Positions 10,979 through 22,830 are shown, numbered from the stretch's first letter. The stretch: DNA of 64,000 nucleotides from Sodiomyces alkalinus F11 (GCF_003711515.1 NW_021167080.1:4831255-4895254); one strand, 5' to 3'. The notes: generated from the sequence alone by a model not told the origin. Translations and numbers: made by a program.

Positions 10979-13672
10979 CTTTTATTATAAGCCTCACGAT
11001 ATTTAGAGCTAGCCGCCCTCCCTCTCTAGAGATTTAATTCAACTATTAAAGCTCTGATTTAATGCCTATCGCGATATAGTAAAATAGACGGTTTATCCAT
11101 ACCGATTAAGTATATAAAAGAGGATCTCGAGGCAGGACTAGCTCGATTAAGAATCACGGCCTCTTTATATGTAAGCTCTCTTATAACGATATATATAATA
11201 ATTACTTTTAGGTATACCGCCACTACGCTTAATAAGGTAGCTTTATAGTCCTATTTAAGACTTAAACCACTAGTTCTGCCGTAGACCACCTACGCAGGAA
11301 GTATAAAATCCTTCTATCTAGTAATACTAGTAAGGGTATATCTAAGAACTAAATCTAACGATCCATAGGAGGTATAATAACCTTTAAAAATTGTACTTAT
11401 CTCCAGGGGTTAATTCTCTAGCTTATAGGAGCTTACTATTAGCTTTATCGTTAACTCTAACTAGCTCTTTTCTGTGTTTAAAGATCTATACCTCTACTAG
11501 ATACTATAAGCATTTACTCCTAGCCTCTTCTAATAACTGCCACTTACGTATAGTATGCTATAAGACTACTAATCTTTATCTATAAAGGTATACCTTTTAT
11601 TATACTAATCCTTACCCTATTTAAGCTAATGTATAGGTATTTATCTAGAGAAACGGATAGTAATATAGTAAAAACTCCTATAATCCTCGAGTAAGATCCA
11701 TCTTAGCTTTAAGTTATGAACGTCCCCTAACCGACACGCGATTCTGGCGATAACTGCCTATTTATTAGGTCCTCGTAATACACTATAGAGTATCCTACTT
11801 ATCCTATACTAGTAATCAGGTACTTATACTAAAGAGAATATTACTTTAAGTCTATATACTATTATATAGAATTAGCGACTAGGTTCTATTATAGGAATAA
11901 GTATATCCGATAGTACCTCTACTAATAACAAGATAATAAAGTCTTTTTTTATTAGGCTTAGTATAGAAGGAAGATATACTGCTACCTATAGAATACTCTG
12001 CTATAGGTATATTTAAACCTTAATAGTAGGGCGTTTCTATATACAGAAGACTCTAAGGTTAAGTAGGTTTAGATATAATTTAATTCTATTAGTAATACCT
12101 TTATTTAAGTTATAAATACTAATCCTTCTAATTATAGGCAGTAATTCTAGTAATTAATTACATCCGACTATCTCCAGGGCAATCTTTAATACTAGTAGTG
12201 GAAAGGGCCTATTAGTAAGTTTCGTAATATCGTTAAATTTATTAGAAGCTCGCTATAATATAGCTATAGCTTTAAAGCCCTAGTAGGTAGGATTAAAGCT
12301 AAAGATCAGGCCTTTTTATGATATTATTTCTACGAGCCGTTAACTATAAAGCTCGAGCTTACTTTAAATAACGAGACTAGGTAGAATTCTACCTACCTAA
12401 TACTGGATTTTACTTTAAAAAAATAAGAATAGATTAGGATCTTCCTCCTTAAGAGTTAAGCCTCCCCTAATATATCTTAATAAATACTATAAAATAATAT
12501 TCTTACCTTTAAAGATTAGAAGCTATTAGCCGAGCTTTATAAAGTCTCAAAGCGGCTATATAACTAGAAGATAAGATACTAGGGCTAGAGAATAGATAAA
12601 GGCTATAGACGCTTTAAGGAGGTCTTTATTAGAATAAAGTATCTTCTTAATCACTTTAAAGGCTAGAAGACTCTTTTTAATAATATAACTAACGATATTA
12701 TTAAAGACACAGCTTTATAATTCTTTTATAACGAACCTTCCTGACCTCTTTAACGTCTATAACGCTAGCGCCGCCCTATATTAATATTTCTCGAAAGCTA
12801 AGCCTCTTCTTAAGCCTCCTCTTAAGCCTCGCGAGCCTCCTAATCCTCTAAATTAATATTAATCTATATAAGTTATGAACGAAGTGGCTATAAGAGCTTA
12901 GTAATTAATTTAAAGGTATATTTCTGACTCTCTATACTTAATACCTAGTAAAAACTAAACGATTATTATATAAAGCCAGAAGAATACCCCTATTATACTT
13001 TAGCTATAATTCTATTTACTAGGCTTAGTTTTACTTATTTAGAATAGCGCTAGATTATTAAGTACTAATTATCCTAGCTTTATAATACTAAAAAAGGCCT
13101 TATTAAATATTAAGATACGTAGTATCGCTACTAATAACCTAATAATTAAGACTAAAGTAGTAATAGTAGCTAAGGCGTCTTTACTAGCTTTAAAGCGTTA
13201 GTAAGGGTAGAGGATAGCTATTATACGTAGTGGATTTACGCTAGCTCTTAAACACCTATAGTTAATAGGGGGTTTACGGTTAAGAGATATCTACACCTAG
13301 ATATATAAGGCGTTAGGGATCTAATTAAGTAATAGTACGAGTAGTAGTAAGCCTTTCTGACGCTTAATAAGCTAGCGATTAATATCTTTAGAATACTAGC
13401 GATAGTAGTAGACTATAAGAGGGTATTTAGCTCAGCGAAGCTAACTTTAATAAGCTAGTAGCAGAGGATATCGCTAGTAACACTTAAAGCTATTTAGACC
13501 CTTAAAAGCTGGCTATAGCAGGATCTAGTCTCTATTAGATTAAGGGTAGGGGTAGTAATAGGCGTGTGGAGATAGTATAGATAAGTTATCTATATCTAGG
13601 AATAGCCTTACTTCTAGGTAATTACTAACGTGGCTTATACCTAGGTATATTAATTCAATCAATTAGTTACTA
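10979..13672 (+). repeat. left arm of 2.7-kb inverted repeat (hAT copy)
   Basis: This arm is the reverse complement of 16793-19486. Paired positions keep a constant sum (30465) from one end to the other: base 13672 pairs with 16793, and the open frame at 11391-11585 pairs with 18880-19074. So there is no net insertion or deletion over about 2.69 kb. All stretches I compared directly were identical, including eroded stop-rich ones. Beyond 10979 the two copies drift: first a 1-base indel in the AAGGTAA region, then clear divergence. Beyond 13672 similarity stops abruptly. Confidence 0.9.
11000..13560 (+). pseudogene. RIP-eroded hAT-family transposase (left copy)
   Basis: hAT transposases move DNA transposons by cut and paste. 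In one + frame the 3' third reads as the conserved hAT C-terminal dimerisation region: a helix like LNKLAINIFRILAIVVDYKR, then VFSSAKLTLIS near 13414-13450, then TLKAI and TLKSWL near 13473-13510. Upstream are ILNTQ and NDYYIKPEEYPYYTLAIIL near 12930-13010, matching the region before the dimerisation domain. An N-terminal stretch near 11260-11310 resembles the end of a BED-type zinc finger (SAVDHLRRKYKI). Stops fit RIP of Gln and Trp codons. It is non-autonomous now. The alternative (another DDE family) is less likely because of the VFSSAK motif. Confidence 0.7.
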
Positions 13673-16600
13673 CTCAGTCAGCTTTACATCGGTGATAGAG
13701 TCGAAAGGGGATGCTTAGGGAAAGGTACGACTTCTCATCCCCCAATGATAAAGGCGGGGAGACGAGGAGTGTTTACAAAGGGAGATGAAATGTTTGGACA
13801 GGGGTATTCTGTCAACGTGGTTTGGGCAAGGGTTGCAAGGGTTGAGCGATGTTCTCCACACTCGACTGTGCAAGTTGAGGTGTACTTCGTACTTTGTAGC
13901 TCCGAAATCCGTACTCCGTAGTTCAAGGCCGAAACAGCGAATGTTTACTTATGTAGGTGGTGATTTAGAGCGGCCAGCGATTTCTTTCAGTGGTTTTTTT
14001 CTCTCTCTCCCCCCCCTTCCCCTGTTTTTTATATATTTTTATTTCACCTTTTTTTTTTTTTTGGTTCTGATGTTTCTTTCCCTACACCCCTTGCCACCAC
14101 CTCTCAAATCTTGCATGCAATGAGAAAGGACAAAGAACATGGGGGGGTAGTCGTCGATACCCCGCTCTTTAAGTGTTGGAGTGTTGGTAGAAGAGGAAAT
14201 CAATACCATTGGTTCTCGATGACGGTGACACTTGACACTTGAGCGATAGAAGAGAACGTGAAAAGAAGAGAAGAGAAGAGGGTGTCGAGACAGACCAGGG
14301 CCACCCTAAGGTAGACAAACATTTAGGACGGATCAGGAAGAAGGACGTCTAAAATTGGTTAGGATATTCCTGTATTATCCCTGTAGTATGGGGGCCGAGG
14401 CGACAAGGATTCAGGTCTGAAATTTGGCTGATCTGGGAGGAGAATCAGGAGATAGGGGGCTAGGACAACCTGTCACCTGTGGCTGCACAACTTCGCCACA
14501 GATAGCAGCGTACAGAAACGCAACATGTCATTATGATACCCCGGCCTATTTGAGGGGCCTCACATTCATTGGTTGGGACCGTTGGGGGGCCGCATAGTTT
14601 CACGGTTCACCGACCTCTAGCGAGGAGAGCTTTCAGTCTTTGAGCTCGAGTCCGTTACTCAAGTTGTCAATTTCGACAAAGCATCTGCAGAAGATCTTGC
14701 AAGTAGCCCTGCTGCATCGTTGTTTTCGCTTATGTTCGTGGACAATCTTCCCGAAGCTGAACTCTCAGGGGCGCCTGAGGCAGTGATGGTTAATGTTATC
14801 CCAAATTCAAGACGGTGTTCCAGTACCACGTGTCTATTCCGCAGGCCTAGCGACGGTACTCAAAGAGCAGTAGAAGAGTGAGTTGAGTTTAAAGAAGGGG
14901 GAGGGAATGAAAGAGAGCATCACACGCTATGCTCTGCGTTCACACACCATCTTTCTTCTCCTTCCTTCAAATCTATAAGAGACATCCCCCCACTTCTTCT
15001 TTTTTTTTTTTTTAGAATGAAAGTGCCGATGGAAAGTCGAAGAGACAACGTATATTGTACATAATTCGGGGTTGCACAGAGGGCGCAAGCCGTAGCAAAC
15101 CGACTTCTGAACAGAGAAAAGCGCATGGGGGTTGCTTCTAGGCTGCACCATATTGACGAAGAGCCGGGGCCCGGGACAGAGTTGGCTGACACCTAGCTGA
15201 CATGGAGTCATGGACGAAAGATTGATGGGAATACCTCCTTATTTCGAAGAACTGAACAGTATGCCGGCATGACTGATTTGTCTCCCGGTTCAACGGCGCT
15301 CCCAAGTTCCAACGCCCACGGGCCACGGTCTACCCCAGACCCTGGCAGTGGGCACCCCTCATGGCCTCATCCCAGGGCGTTAATGCCAAAATGGAATAAT
15401 ATCCGATTTTCGCTTCGTTCCAGTGCCAAGAACTAAGCTGTTAGCTGCAGGTGGCCGGAGAAGTGATATCCTCCGACTGTCCGAGACCCGAAGAAAGCTT
15501 CCCTAAAAGCCAGTCGTTATCATAGCAGTCGTGGGTTATTATCGGGAGCTTTCCCATTCGTCTCAGGCCGAGATGGGCGAGTAGGTAATTATTAACGGGT
15601 GTTGGATGTCTTGGAACCGATTTTCGGAATAGATCCAGGCCCAGCTTCTTTGGTCTCGGGAGTTATAACTTTGTGCTTTGGTCAAACAAGTTCTTTTCTT
15701 GTTAATTTTTGTTTCTTCACGCCCGATTGTCTCTTTCTTGTAGGCGGTAGTTCGAAGTTTTATCGTCGGTCTTCCACTGAGTCGACTCCTTGACTTTCGT
15801 TTCGCTTTTATCCTGAGTGGGGGGGAGTTTCTTCCCGATCACCACGAGAGAGCCTATCGCCTAGGGTCCGTACTTGGCAGTCTAGGCCCGTGACCCGTCG
15901 GGAGACCCGCCTTGACATTTAGACTTCTGAATCTGACCCCTTGTTAGCCCCTTGTAGGCTTGTACTAGGCATAGGTCTCCTTCTTGGCCTTTTAGCCCTT
16001 AGGGGCGTTGAGATAGCAGGCTAACTGGCGTCGCCCCCCTACCTCAGACATGGCGATGGCGACTACCAGGTTACAGACAGACTGAGGCGCCGGACTACAG
16101 TCCTGGACGAATACGATGTAGTCTCTTCTCGCGTGACTTGGCCGTAGAAGGGATAGTGGCGGTAGCGCCCTTTGTTTGCTCTTCGGCGACCCTCGGGGAT
16201 TTAGCGTCTTGGCAAGATAATCGCATGGGCGCAGTGCACGCTGCATGCGTATAATGGTAAATACATACGGTATGCAATTACAACGTGTGCACATCTCTAG
16301 GAATTAGTCCTTGCAGATTTCGGCCGGCATTGAAGGACACTCACCGCCGTTAATGTGTCGCTACTGTCACCCCTAGTTTCTAAAGGCCAAGGGCCTACGC
16401 AAGCGTCTTGGGACGCCCACTATGGCACTATGCCGCTGTCAATTTCCAACGGCTTAGTACAGGCTTTCCGGTTCAGATAAGTTGGTAGCCATGGCCCATA
16501 GGGGCCGGGTCGTCGGGAAAAACCAACCGATCGCCGAGACGCTTGTGTAAGGTATGCACTATTCGCCTTGGAATTGCCTAGTTTCCGCATCTTAAAGCCC

Positions 16601-16792
16601 CAATTCTTGATTAGATGATACGGGGTAGTCGGCTGCGGCAACTGAGTTTGTATTCGAGAACGTCTGTGCCGCAACATGAGACTGTGAGACTGTGAGACCC
16701 ATTTTAAGCAGCGTTGCTCTTTGATCAATCAAATCAGATTAGGGTTATTAAATTAACTGATTGACTCTATCGCCGGCGTGAAGTTAACTGAT
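13673..16792. other. unmutated 3.1-kb spacer of the inverted repeat
   Basis: Unlike both arms, this spacer has balanced composition and no dense TA stops. It contains short open frames on both strands, the longest about 110 codons (13785-14123), plus T- and C-runs (13993-14060, 15000-15014). None of the frames resembles a known protein and none has a convincing intron/exon structure. A possible 5' to 3' gene remnant around 14630-14850 has coding-like codon use but no recognisable motif. I call it intergenic or of unknown content. Confidence 0.45.
16709..16757 (-). repeat. 50-bp element, copy 1 (reverse)
   Basis: The reverse complement of this stretch matches 23419-23468 with a few substitutions: both read from AGTTAATTTAATA through TGATTTGATT to AGAGCAACGCTG. 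A shorter related core (GATCGAAGAGCAACGCTGGG) lies at 19979-19998. It probably marks the end of a transposable element. Confidence 0.7.
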
Positions 16793-19486
16793 TAGTAACT
16801 AATTGATTGAATTAATATACCTAGGTATAAGCCACGTTAGTAATTACCTAGAAGTAAGGCTATTCCTAGATATAGATAACTTATCTATACTATCTCCACA
16901 CGCCTATTACTACCCCTACCCTTAATCTAATAGAGACTAGATCCTGCTATAGCCAGCTTTTAAGGGTCTAAATAGCTTTAAGTGTTACTAGCGATATCCT
17001 CTGCTACTAGCTTATTAAAGTTAGCTTCGCTGAGCTAAATACCCTCTTATAGTCTACTACTATCGCTAGTATTCTAAAGATATTAATCGCTAGCTTATTA
17101 AGCGTCAGAAAGGCTTACTACTACTCGTACTATTACTTAATTAGATCCCTAACGCCTTATATATCTAGGTGTAGATATCTCTTAACCGTAAACCCCCTAT
17201 TAACTATAGGTGTTTAAGAGCTAGCGTAAATCCACTACGTATAATAGCTATCCTCTACCCTTACTAACGCTTTAAAGCTAGTAAAGACGCCTTAGCTACT
17301 ATTACTACTTTAGTCTTAATTATTAGGTTATTAGTAGCGATACTACGTATCTTAATATTTAATAAGGCCTTTTTTAGTATTATAAAGCTAGGATAATTAG
17401 TACTTAATAATCTAGCGCTATTCTAAATAAGTAAAACTAAGCCTAGTAAATAGAATTATAGCTAAAGTATAATAGGGGTATTCTTCTGGCTTTATATAAT
17501 AATCGTTTAGTTTTTACTAGGTATTAAGTATAGAGAGTCAGAAATATACCTTTAAATTAATTACTAAGCTCTTATAGCCACTTCGTTCATAACTTATATA
17601 GATTAATATTAATTTAGAGGATTAGGAGGCTCGCGAGGCTTAAGAGGAGGCTTAAGAAGAGGCTTAGCTTTCGAGAAATATTAATATAGGGCGGCGCTAG
17701 CGTTATAGACGTTAAAGAGGTCAGGAAGGTTCGTTATAAAAGAATTATAAAGCTGTGTCTTTAATAATATCGTTAGTTATATTATTAAAAAGAGTCTTCT
17801 AGCCTTTAAAGTGATTAAGAAGATACTTTATTCTAATAAAGACCTCCTTAAAGCGTCTATAGCCTTTATCTATTCTCTAGCCCTAGTATCTTATCTTCTA
17901 GTTATATAGCCGCTTTGAGACTTTATAAAGCTCGGCTAATAGCTTCTAATCTTTAAAGGTAAGAATATTATTTTATAGTATTTATTAAGATATATTAGGG
18001 GAGGCTTAACTCTTAAGGAGGAAGATCCTAATCTATTCTTATTTTTTTAAAGTAAAATCCAGTATTAGGTAGGTAGAATTCTACCTAGTCTCGTTATTTA
18101 AAGTAAGCTCGAGCTTTATAGTTAACGGCTCGTAGAAATAATATCATAAAAAGGCCTGATCTTTAGCTTTAATCCTACCTACTAGGGCTTTAAAGCTATA
18201 GCTATATTATAGCGAGCTTCTAATAAATTTAACGATATTACGAAACTTACTAATAGGCCCTTTCCACTACTAGTATTAAAGATTGCCCTGGAGATAGTCG
18301 GATGTAATTAATTACTAGAATTACTGCCTATAATTAGAAGGATTAGTATTTATAACTTAAATAAAGGTATTACTAATAGAATTAAATTATATCTAAACCT
18401 ACTTAACCTTAGAGTCTTCTGTATATAGAAACGCCCTACTATTAAGGTTTAAATATACCTATAGCAGAGTATTCTATAGGTAGCAGTATATCTTCCTTCT
18501 ATACTAAGCCTAATAAAAAAAGACTTTATTATCTTGTTATTAGTAGAGGTACTATCGGATATACTTATTCCTATAATAGAACCTAGTCGCTAATTCTATA
18601 TAATAGTATATAGACTTAAAGTAATATTCTCTTTAGTATAAGTACCTGATTACTAGTATAGGATAAGTAGGATACTCTATAGTGTATTACGAGGACCTAA
18701 TAAATAGGCAGTTATCGCCAGAATCGCGTGTCGGTTAGGGGACGTTCATAACTTAAAGCTAAGATGGATCTTACTCGAGGATTATAGGAGTTTTTACTAT
18801 ATTACTATCCGTTTCTCTAGATAAATACCTATACATTAGCTTAAATAGGGTAAGGATTAGTATAATAAAAGGTATACCTTTATAGATAAAGATTAGTAGT
18901 CTTATAGCATACTATACGTAAGTGGCAGTTATTAGAAGAGGCTAGGAGTAAATGCTTATAGTATCTAGTAGAGGTATAGATCTTTAAACACAGAAAAGAG
19001 CTAGTTAGAGTTAACGATAAAGCTAATAGTAAGCTCCTATAAGCTAGAGAATTAACCCCTGGAGATAAGTACAATTTTTAAAGGTTATTATACCTCCTAT
19101 GGATCGTTAGATTTAGTTCTTAGATATACCCTTACTAGTATTACTAGATAGAAGGATTTTATACTTCCTGCGTAGGTGGTCTACGGCAGAACTAGTGGTT
19201 TAAGTCTTAAATAGGACTATAAAGCTACCTTATTAAGCGTAGTGGCGGTATACCTAAAAGTAATTATTATATATATCGTTATAAGAGAGCTTACATATAA
19301 AGAGGCCGTGATTCTTAATCGAGCTAGTCCTGCCTCGAGATCCTCTTTTATATACTTAATCGGTATGGATAAACCGTCTATTTTACTATATCGCGATAGG
19401 CATTAAATCAGAGCTTTAATAGTTGAATTAAATCTCTAGAGAGGGAGGGCGGCTAGCTCTAAATATCGTGAGGCTTATAATAAAAG
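16793..19486 (-). repeat. right arm of 2.7-kb inverted repeat (hAT copy)
   Basis: Reverse-complement partner of 10979-13672. Its outer end at about 19486 is followed by sequence still loosely similar to the left copy for about 130 bp but with an insertion (19520-19560) and many differences. The inner border at 16793 is abrupt. The identical eroded state of the two arms means the copies were made, or were homogenised, after most of the RIP damage. Confidence 0.9.
16905..19465 (-). pseudogene. RIP-eroded hAT-family transposase (right copy)
   Basis: Mirror copy of the left transposase relic. The VFSSAK-like dimerisation motif falls near 17015-17050 and the TLKSWL-like helix near 16955-16992 on the minus strand. 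It carries the same stops at the same codons as the left copy wherever I compared them. No intact transposase is encoded. Confidence 0.7.
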
Positions 19487-19671
19487 GTAAAGGAGGCAGT
19501 TGTAGATACTATGGATTAAAGATGGTAGAGGATACTATAAATACTATAGATTACCGAATTATTTCCTAGCTATAATTAGGCCCTCGATTATGATTATAAT
19601 CATAACTATAGGTATAGCTACTAAAAAGGCATATACGGAGTAGAATAGAAATATGTTCCTAATAATATGCG

Positions 19672-19743
19672 GTCTATATAGTATAACGGTATACTACTAA
19701 CTATTTTATTTAGAGCTTATAGGTTCGAATCCTATTATAGGCA
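19672..19743 (+). pseudogene. tRNA-like relic, AT-rich
   Basis: Exactly 72 nt that fold as a tRNA. The acceptor GTCTATA pairs with TATAGGC (one T-G wobble of the sort RIP would leave). The D-arm is GTA/TAC around TAACGGTA, and the T-arm is perfect (ATAGG, TTCGAAT, CCTAT). The anticodon arm CTAAC-TATTTTA-TTTAG has four of five pairs, and the usual T33 is replaced by A, so identity (a TTT anticodon would be Lys) is not reliable. The AT-rich look could mean a RIP-damaged nuclear tRNA or a mitochondrial tRNA insert. Confidence 0.5.
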
Positions 19744-19978
19744 TTCATTCTGACTCTTTAACGCGTTTCGGAACAGAGTGTCAAGTGGTTTATTTTTTTA
19801 TTCTTTTGACCAATTTTTCTAGAATTTCTATTGGTCTGGAACTGGATTATTACTATGCCGGTCAATACCACGGAGTTGATTATTAACCTAATTCCGAGGG
19901 TATAAATTAACTGATTGAATTAAGGGAAAAAGAGGCCTAAATTAATTGACCGATTAATTGAATTGGACTGTTGGATCT

Positions 19979-19998
19979 GATCGAAGAGCAACGCTGGG
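19979..19998 (+). repeat. core of the 50-bp element, copy 2
   Basis: GATCGAAGAGCAACGCTGGG, matching the 3' part of the copies at 23419-23468 and (reversed) 16709-16757. The bases before it (AATTGATTGAATT repeats from 19905) are similar in flavour but do not align cleanly. Confidence 0.6.
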
Positions 19999-19999
19999 T

Positions 20000-20955
20000 A
20001 ACTGTTATTAGTTAGACGAATAGAGCTTAACGTACAAGACAGCATCTTATTATTCTTTAATGACTGCCAATAGATATTATCAAAATGGTCTCTTTTATTC
20101 TATTCCCTTTCTCTTAATATATATATCTATATTACGAAAGAACTCTTCTGTTTCTTCTCCGCGGCCTATATAATAATGTATACTGTATTAAAGGTTTATA
20201 TAATTATACTTTACTAATCAACTTACAAAGTATCTGAATGTAGAAAATTTAGATTCAAGATTTTAATATTGAGTATTATTTTTAGTTTTGTATACATTAA
20301 GAACAAATAGGTCTTCAGTTTATGTTTTCCGATATTTTACAGATCTTAACTTAGACAATAATAAAGATAGGTAATTCTTTTATATTATAATAAGCTGAGT
20401 AGTGAATATAGTAAGTTGAATGCCTTACATATGCCCTTTGCTTCGGTAGTACCTTATGTAAAGACTGTACTTTGTCCGTAGCACACACCCAGCGCTCCTT
20501 CTTAAGTTCTTTCCTTACCCCTTACCTTAACTTACCTTAGGTACCGTAGGTAGGTGGGTAGATATGTATGTACCTACCTCTATCTGGAAAGTGTTTTGTT
20601 TTAGGTAGGTACACCAATACGTATTTCTTTCTCCCTCCGGTATTAGACGAGAAATGGAAACTACTACCTTCTGGAGGGTGCCTTCCTAAGCTGCGTGTCT
20701 GCCGGCAGTGCCGCCTTCCTCATCAACCCCTTACCGGCCATATGGGTATCTATGGGCGTTTCTCCCGTCACCTCAGCCTAGGACTACTAACCTACGCCCT
20801 GCAACATCCCTTTCCGAGCCCCCCATCTTCTTTCTTTTTTCTTCAACAACCAAAGAGCGCAACCCACGATTATCCTACTCTGCATTGTGTTGTGTCTGCA
20901 TCATCAAGATTTTTTCTCTTATTCACTGCCCATTAGTCGACAAGATTTCTGCGCC
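20000..20955 (+). promoter_or_regulatory. upstream region of MAT1-1-1
   Basis: The eroded TA-rich character fades through this stretch, and the last 500 bases before the start codon look unmutated. There is a pyrimidine-rich tract at 20810-20850 followed by ACAACCAAAG, a common pattern near fungal transcription starts, and a good start context (TGCGCCATGA). No binding site can be named with confidence. A long frame overlapping 20568-20936 has no coding support. Confidence 0.45.
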
Positions 20956-22390
20956 ATGACAGACACCTCTCCCGTCAACCTGGACGACAAGTCTGATCTT
21001 CTCGCCTTCTTGGCCACTCTGCCCCGTCAAGTTCTTCGCCGTGCTCTTGCCGCCGATGAACGGCAACATATCAATGTCTCCGCTGGGATGCAACAAATCT
21101 CAGCTCTTGGCCAGGACTTCATCATGGACACTACCAACTACACGTTGCCCATCTTCACTCAGACACTTCCGAATCTCGGTCATCTTACGGCCGAACAAGA
21201 TCAAAATATTATCGCTGCAGCACCGGAGGTTCAACCAGAGGCAACCAAGACCAGAAGTCTTCGCCCGCTAAATGCTTTCATGGCCTTCAGATGTGGGTAA
21301 TTTCTCTCTCTCATGCTTCATGCTGTTCTCAGTCAGCTAACCTGACATGATCAGCCTGGTATTCGCGAATTTGCCCGGATGCTCCACAGAAGGATATTTC
21401 TTCTCTCATTACCAAATTGTGGGAGAAAGATGGCTTCCGCAACTCATGGTCTCTCGTTGCGAAGATGTACTCCAGCATTCGCGACATTGTCGGGAAAGAC
21501 AATGTCAGCCTGAAGGAATTCTTGGCCGTCGCCTGTCCTATCATGCATCTTGTTTCCCCCGCCGATTACCTCGATACTTATCATTGGGAAATCCGGGTGG
21601 ATCAAGATGGCATGCGAGAACTTTGCCAGAATGAAGACACGGCGAAACAAATTATCGCCGTCCGACTTCAGAAGGCTGTTCCCGCTACAGAGATCGATCT
21701 TCTTCACGAGGTTCTCAAGACTGGTTTTATGCCAAATCACGCCCAAGTACTCATCCAGCAGATGACTGTAAATTTCATGGGAGTTATGATAACCACTGGC
21801 GGTAACAAGATCGAGCGTTTTGCAAATGTTCTTCTTGATAACCCGAACGCGACCGCGGCGAAAGTCTTTGGGGGTCTTCATCATGTTTCGTCTGTCAACA
21901 TCACACAGGTCGATAACTTTGAGAACGTTGAGGAAGGCCGCGTTCTCGCAACAAATTCGTCTACCTTTCAGGAGGGAGGGTTCAATTTCGACAACAGTCC
22001 ATCTGAAACCTTGTCTCCAAATGATGGAAATCGCAGCCAGCTTACCGACCCTGTCCAGTCGCCCTTGGTAGAGAATGATGGCACTCTCGCGGATACGGAT
22101 CTGTTTTCTGCCTATGAGATGGCAGCCTTCCAGCAACTTGACAATGCTGCTATAGAATCTTCTTTTGAGGGTCTCCAGGGCTATGATCCGGAAGATGTTT
22201 TCGGCTTTAATTCGTCACTCAACCAGCCAACTTTTGGTGACGTCGACTGTGAGTCTTCCTAGTTTCTTTTTTTGGAATATTTTAAGCTAATGACCTCTGA
22301 AGCCCAATATATACAGGGCGGAGAATTTGCAAGTGGCACTACCGCTTTCCCGCATTTCTTCTAAGTGGTTCCATGGTGCAAAAAGGTTGA
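20956..22390 (+). CDS. MAT1-1-1: mating-type protein MAT1-1-1 (alpha-box)
   Basis: Nuclear alpha-box transcription factor that specifies the MAT1-1 mating type and controls pheromone/receptor genes and fruiting-body development. Exons: 20956-21292, 21355-22248, 22317-22390 (1305 nt, 434 residues). Intron 1 (62 bp, GTGGGT...CAG, branch GCTAAC) splits a Ser codon inside the alpha box, at the position conserved in ascomycete MAT1-1-1. Intron 2 (68 bp, GTGAGT...ACAG, branch GCTAATG) gives a short last exon. The alpha box runs from about residue 98: RPLNAFMAFR, then WYSRICPDAPQKDISS and LITKLWEKDGFRNSW. The C-terminal half is acidic and Ser/Asn-rich. Length is normal and there is no RIP stop, in sharp contrast to all neighbours. 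If intron 2 is not spliced the protein ends six bases later at 22262. No MAT1-1-2 or MAT1-1-3 was recognised beside it. Confidence 0.95.
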
Positions 22391-22830
22391 TCGTAACTGC
22401 ACTCATCGAAACTACACAGGAAGAGAGGGTGAATTGGCTACCAAACAAGTAACTTGACGAGAATTACGACCGAAGGAATAATGATAGCGGTCCTAGTGAC
22501 TGCATTGACACTGTGGAAGATGGCCTGGGATGAAACGGAACGTGAGAAAGCGGGACACAGCAGGTGTCACAGAAATTTGGCGCTAATTGAGATACCAGAG
22601 AGCGCATTGTGTACTTACTATACGACTCGGATGACAATTCCTATGGTGGCTATTTGATGGATTCCGATGATGGCAGTTGCGGGCGACCGGGTGAGACCTT
22701 GCAGAGTTTTGGTACGTTTCGTCGTTTGCAGCGCGAGCGAAACGCATGAAGATTGGCTTCTCAGCTCTTTTTTTCATTAGTCCCTGCACCGCGGGTTTCG
22801 ACAAGGGTAGATTGGGTAGACAGACATATA
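22391..22830 (+). other. 3' flank of MAT1-1-1 with a short coding-like frame
   Basis: The sequence is unmutated. From 22602 to 22749 a + frame reads DTRERIVYLLYDSDDNSY, then GGYLMDSDDGSCGRPGE, ending RRLQRERNA and TGA. A stop lies directly upstream and no plausible start or splice acceptor is clear. It could be the remnant of another mating-type gene, an extra MAT1-1-1 exon, or chance. No HMG box or MAT1-1-2 motif is present. Confidence 0.3.

Noticed and set aside
20568..20936. 122-codon open frame just upstream of MAT1-1-1
   Set aside because: No family resemblance, and it overlaps the pyrimidine-rich leader of MAT1-1-1. Best explained as chance in a C/T-rich region.
21444..22136. 230-codon open frame on the minus strand
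   Set aside because: It is the antisense shadow of MAT1-1-1 exon 2, and the sense strand shows the alpha box.
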